Below are positions 61,634 through 64,000 of a stretch of DNA of 64,000 bases, in pieces (within the stretch, counting starts at the first letter, position 1; each line of letters opens with the position of its first letter). The translations under genes and the position numbers were made by a program. The notes below the pieces were generated by a model. It did no database searches, was not told the origin of the DNA, and was given only the letters and a program-made list of their open reading frames with translations. The stretch is from contig JALBUN010000023.1 in NCBI GenBank assembly GCA_025174535.1, forward strand, positions 1,116,001 through 1,180,000. The letters run 5' to 3'. The stretch comes from Cantharellus purpuraceus (lineage: Eukaryota; Basidiomycota; Agaricomycetes; Cantharellales; Hydnaceae).

Positions 61634-62173
61634 ATTGCCGGTGCAAACCAAGTCTTCTCACCCCTCTACTGCAATTAAGAATCAATCACTAAAGTACAGA
61701 ACAGGGTATAATAATATTCACCTCAGGATTCTAAGGGTATTAGTAGCTGACAAAGAAGCAATCTTGTGAAGCGCGCGGATGTCCTCGGAACTTCACAGCC
61801 GTTCAGAGAGGCTCTACAATTCAGTTGCCTGATGCTGGCAATTGTGCATCTCGAAACGAATAGGATCAACCAGTCATCAGGACTTTTAACTCAGTATTCT
61901 CAGGCAGGTGCCTCGCAGGCAGCCACTTGAAGCTAGCCGTGGGTACAATCCTATGACCGGATTCGGGGATGTATATAACATGAATTATTTGCCACTGATT
62001 GCTCTCGAGTAAGCGTCCGATGACCTTTTCATTTCTATCCCCCAGCGTGACTTCAATGCGGACGAACTTCGGTCTTGTACCCGGGCCGCCATTCCATGCT
62101 TTGGGTGTCGAGTTAAAAGGCCATCAACTTTCCGATTGCTACTGAAGGCCTTCCACGCACAGAGTCACAAACT
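61634..62173. promoter_or_regulatory. Divergent intergenic region with a possible uORF
   Basis: These 540 bases lie between the dehydratase and GH31 starts. A 41-codon ORF at 62020-62145 (MTFSFLSPSVTSMRTNFGLV...) ends 28 bases before the GH31 ATG and could be an upstream ORF in its leader. No other gene is visible. Confidence 0.4.
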
Positions 62174-64000
62174 ATGAAGTTCATCGATGGATTTTGGTTG
62201 CTCAAGGACGGTGTCCGTCCATTCTATGGCCTGCAGGTCGTCAACACAAGCCTCAAAGACAATGCTGTGGATCTTCAAGTCTCCACACGCCCCATTCGAC
62301 ATCGTGGAGACACCTTAGGGGGTAATACCACAACCTAAAAGATGTCATAGCTTATCTTTATTTATACGAAGGGCCATTACTGAGCGTGCGCCTGTATTCT
62401 CCTACGCAAGGTGTCATTGGCGTCAAAATAGACCATTTCAAGGTGAGTTTCCTCATGGCTAATGGCGGGAATGTTGGTAGTTATTTTTCATGCCAGGCCT
62501 CGAAACCGACCCCTTCTATTGAACTGTTTCCCACAACCCCTCCAGTCCCGACGTCACCCACGATAGATAGGTCTCCTGAAACCCTTGTTATTGAAACTGC
62601 TGGTCTCAGTGCCGAGGTTACGAATAATCCATACACTGTTACTTTCAAGTCCCCTAAGCGAACATTGACTTTTGCGGGGCCCAAACATCAAGCTGTAGTT
62701 GATGTACCACATCAATGGACGTTGAACTCAGCATCTGAGTCCTCCTGTCTGACCACAGATCGTTCTTCTAATCCCATCCCTGGCAGCCCGCCAAAGTCTG
62801 TCCGCTACATGCTGTCAGAACTCAACCTATCGCCCGGAGAGAACATCTATGGCTTGGGAGAACAATTTGGAGCCTTTGTCAAAAATGGCATGCTGTCTTA
62901 CTTATTCTTGTAGCGTACCAGATTGATTCAATTTTATCCAGGGCAATCCATTAGTGTATGGAATCGAGACGGTGGCACGTCTAGCGAGCAGTGTTATAAA
63001 TGCGTGCCCTTTTATATCTCCTCTCGTGGATATGGTGTTTTCATCAACCATCCTGGCGAAGTCGAATTGGAAATTGGCAGCGAAAAAGTCCGTCTATTAC
63101 TAACCAACACTATTCTCCCGCATTTACTTAGTAACCTCAGGTGAGCAGGGTCGGTGTAAGCGTCGCTGGGGAAGGTCTTGAATATTTCTTAATCTATGGC
63201 GAGACACCTCTTGATGTATGTCAACTCCTTTGATCCAACCATGCAGAAAACTTATTGTTTCACAGATACTTGAAAGATACACTCTGTTAACCGGCCGCCC
63301 CGCGTACGTTTGACAAGCACACCTAATATTAAGTGTCTAAGACCGAATTCAGTCTCCCGCCAACTTGGACCTTTGGCCTGTGGTTGTCAACCTCTTTCTT
63401 AACGAATTACTCCAGCTCTACCGTGTCAGGGTTTTTGCAAGGCATGCATGATCGAGACTGCAATGTCCGAGTATTTCATTTGGACTGCTTTTGGATGAAG
63501 CAATACGAGTGAGTCCATCACAGCTATCTCAGTTTCTATAACCCCGTTATTGTGTAGATGGTGCTCGTTCACTTTCGACCTGGACAACTTCCCGGACCCA
63601 GCTGCCTATCTCTCAGAAATTAAATCGAAATACGGAGTTAAGATCTGCGTATGGAGTTACGTCGATTCAATACCCCTCCCCCGGCATACTCACAGCTTAG
63701 GCCTTTAGTCAATCCCTACATCTCACAGCACTCACCGATTTTTGAGGAAGCCCTCCAGCAAGATTATTTGATCAAGCGAACAAATGGTCAAGTTTGGCAA
63801 TGGGACTTATGGCAGCCTGGCCTCAGTATCTTCGACGTGACTAATCCTGCAGCTAGAGAGTGGTACAGTGCGAAGCTCCATAAACTCCTTGATCTCGGTG
63901 TGGACTGCTTCAAAGTAAGTATTCATCGGGACTAACAACAATGCTCTCTACTTATAAAGTGACGAAATGCTTCATAGACAGACTTTGGCGAGAGAATTCC
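62174..64000 (+). CDS. GH31 alpha-xylosidase (YicI-like), 5' part
   Basis: Glycoside hydrolase family 31 enzyme, closest to bacterial YicI, which releases xylose from alpha-xylosides such as xyloglucan pieces. The start [20 protein letters not shown] at 62174 leads directly into the family fold, with no signal peptide, so the enzyme is probably intracellular. Exons give [92 protein letters not shown] and [38 protein letters not shown] and [20 protein letters not shown] blocks follow. The last visible exon reads TDFGERI, with the Asp that is the nucleophile in YicI (KTDFGERIP). The gene runs off the window. One intron (62888-62941) seems to be GC-AG. Confidence 0.9.
62888..62941 (+). other. 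Probable GC-AG intron in the GH31 gene
   Basis: The exon before ends FVKNG and the exon after resumes [11 protein letters not shown], as in YicI (VRNGQTVETWNRDGG). The only split that keeps this frame uses G|GCATGC as donor and TATCCAG as acceptor (54 nt). Confidence 0.55.

Overview
The window is nuclear DNA from a filamentous fungus, most likely a mushroom-forming basidiomycete (Agaricomycetes). Genes are close together on both strands. Almost all are cut by many short (about 45-65 nt) GT-AG introns, often with CTAAC/CTAAT-like branch sites. Several proteins belong to families typical of basidiomycetes: an RGCAAICP-type Zn2Cys6 regulator, a membrane-bound wax-synthase-like acyltransferase, a CYP63-like P450 and an orphan type I membrane protein. 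I found no rRNA, CRISPR array, intact transposon or convincing tRNA. Because of the introns, single-frame reading misses or truncates many genes, so I joined exons by splice sites and by similarity to family sequences. Terminal exons recovered this way are stated in the entries.

Layout. 1-5.1 kb: the 3' end of COG4 (Golgi tethering), then VPS2/CHMP2 (ESCRT-III), a URA6-type UMP/CMP kinase and a lipid (sphingoid base/diacylglycerol) kinase. 5.3-9.3 kb: a NIT2-type omega-amidase, a farnesylatable YDJ1-type DnaJ and a small UPF0538/C2orf76 gene hidden by introns. 9.9-13.1 kb: an RCO1-like double-PHD chromatin protein, followed by about 1.85 kb without a recognisable gene. 15.0-20.7 kb: a transketolase and a divergent transketolase-family enzyme in tandem. 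21.2-31.9 kb: an FHIP/RAI16-like protein, a cytochrome P450, a PTC7-type mitochondrial PP2C and dipeptidyl peptidase III. 32.2-37.2 kb: acetate kinase and phosphoketolase, divergent from one promoter. 37.3-47.1 kb: a DNAJC9-like J protein, an orphan multi-pass membrane protein, an orphan coiled-coil protein and a Zn2Cys6 transcription factor whose zinc cluster is split by micro-exons. 47.9-52.7 kb: a phosphoribomutase/phosphoglucomutase and a wax-synthase-like acyltransferase. 53.0-60.1 kb: QCR7, NDK, the type I membrane protein, LETM1 and PET100. 60.2-64.0 kb: L-serine/threonine dehydratase and a GH31 alpha-xylosidase that runs off the end.

How the genes may work together. The most striking pattern is a loose neighbourhood of pentose metabolism. 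Alpha-xylosidase releases xylose, phosphoribomutase interconverts ribose-1-P and ribose-5-P, transketolase makes or uses xylulose-5-P, phosphoketolase splits xylulose-5-P to acetyl-P and glyceraldehyde-3-P, and acetate kinase takes ATP and acetate from acetyl-P. Only the acetate kinase/phosphoketolase pair is tightly linked by a shared promoter. The rest is scattered among housekeeping genes, so coordinated function is an inference. A second loose group (QCR7, LETM1, PET100, with PTC7 further away) acts in mitochondria.
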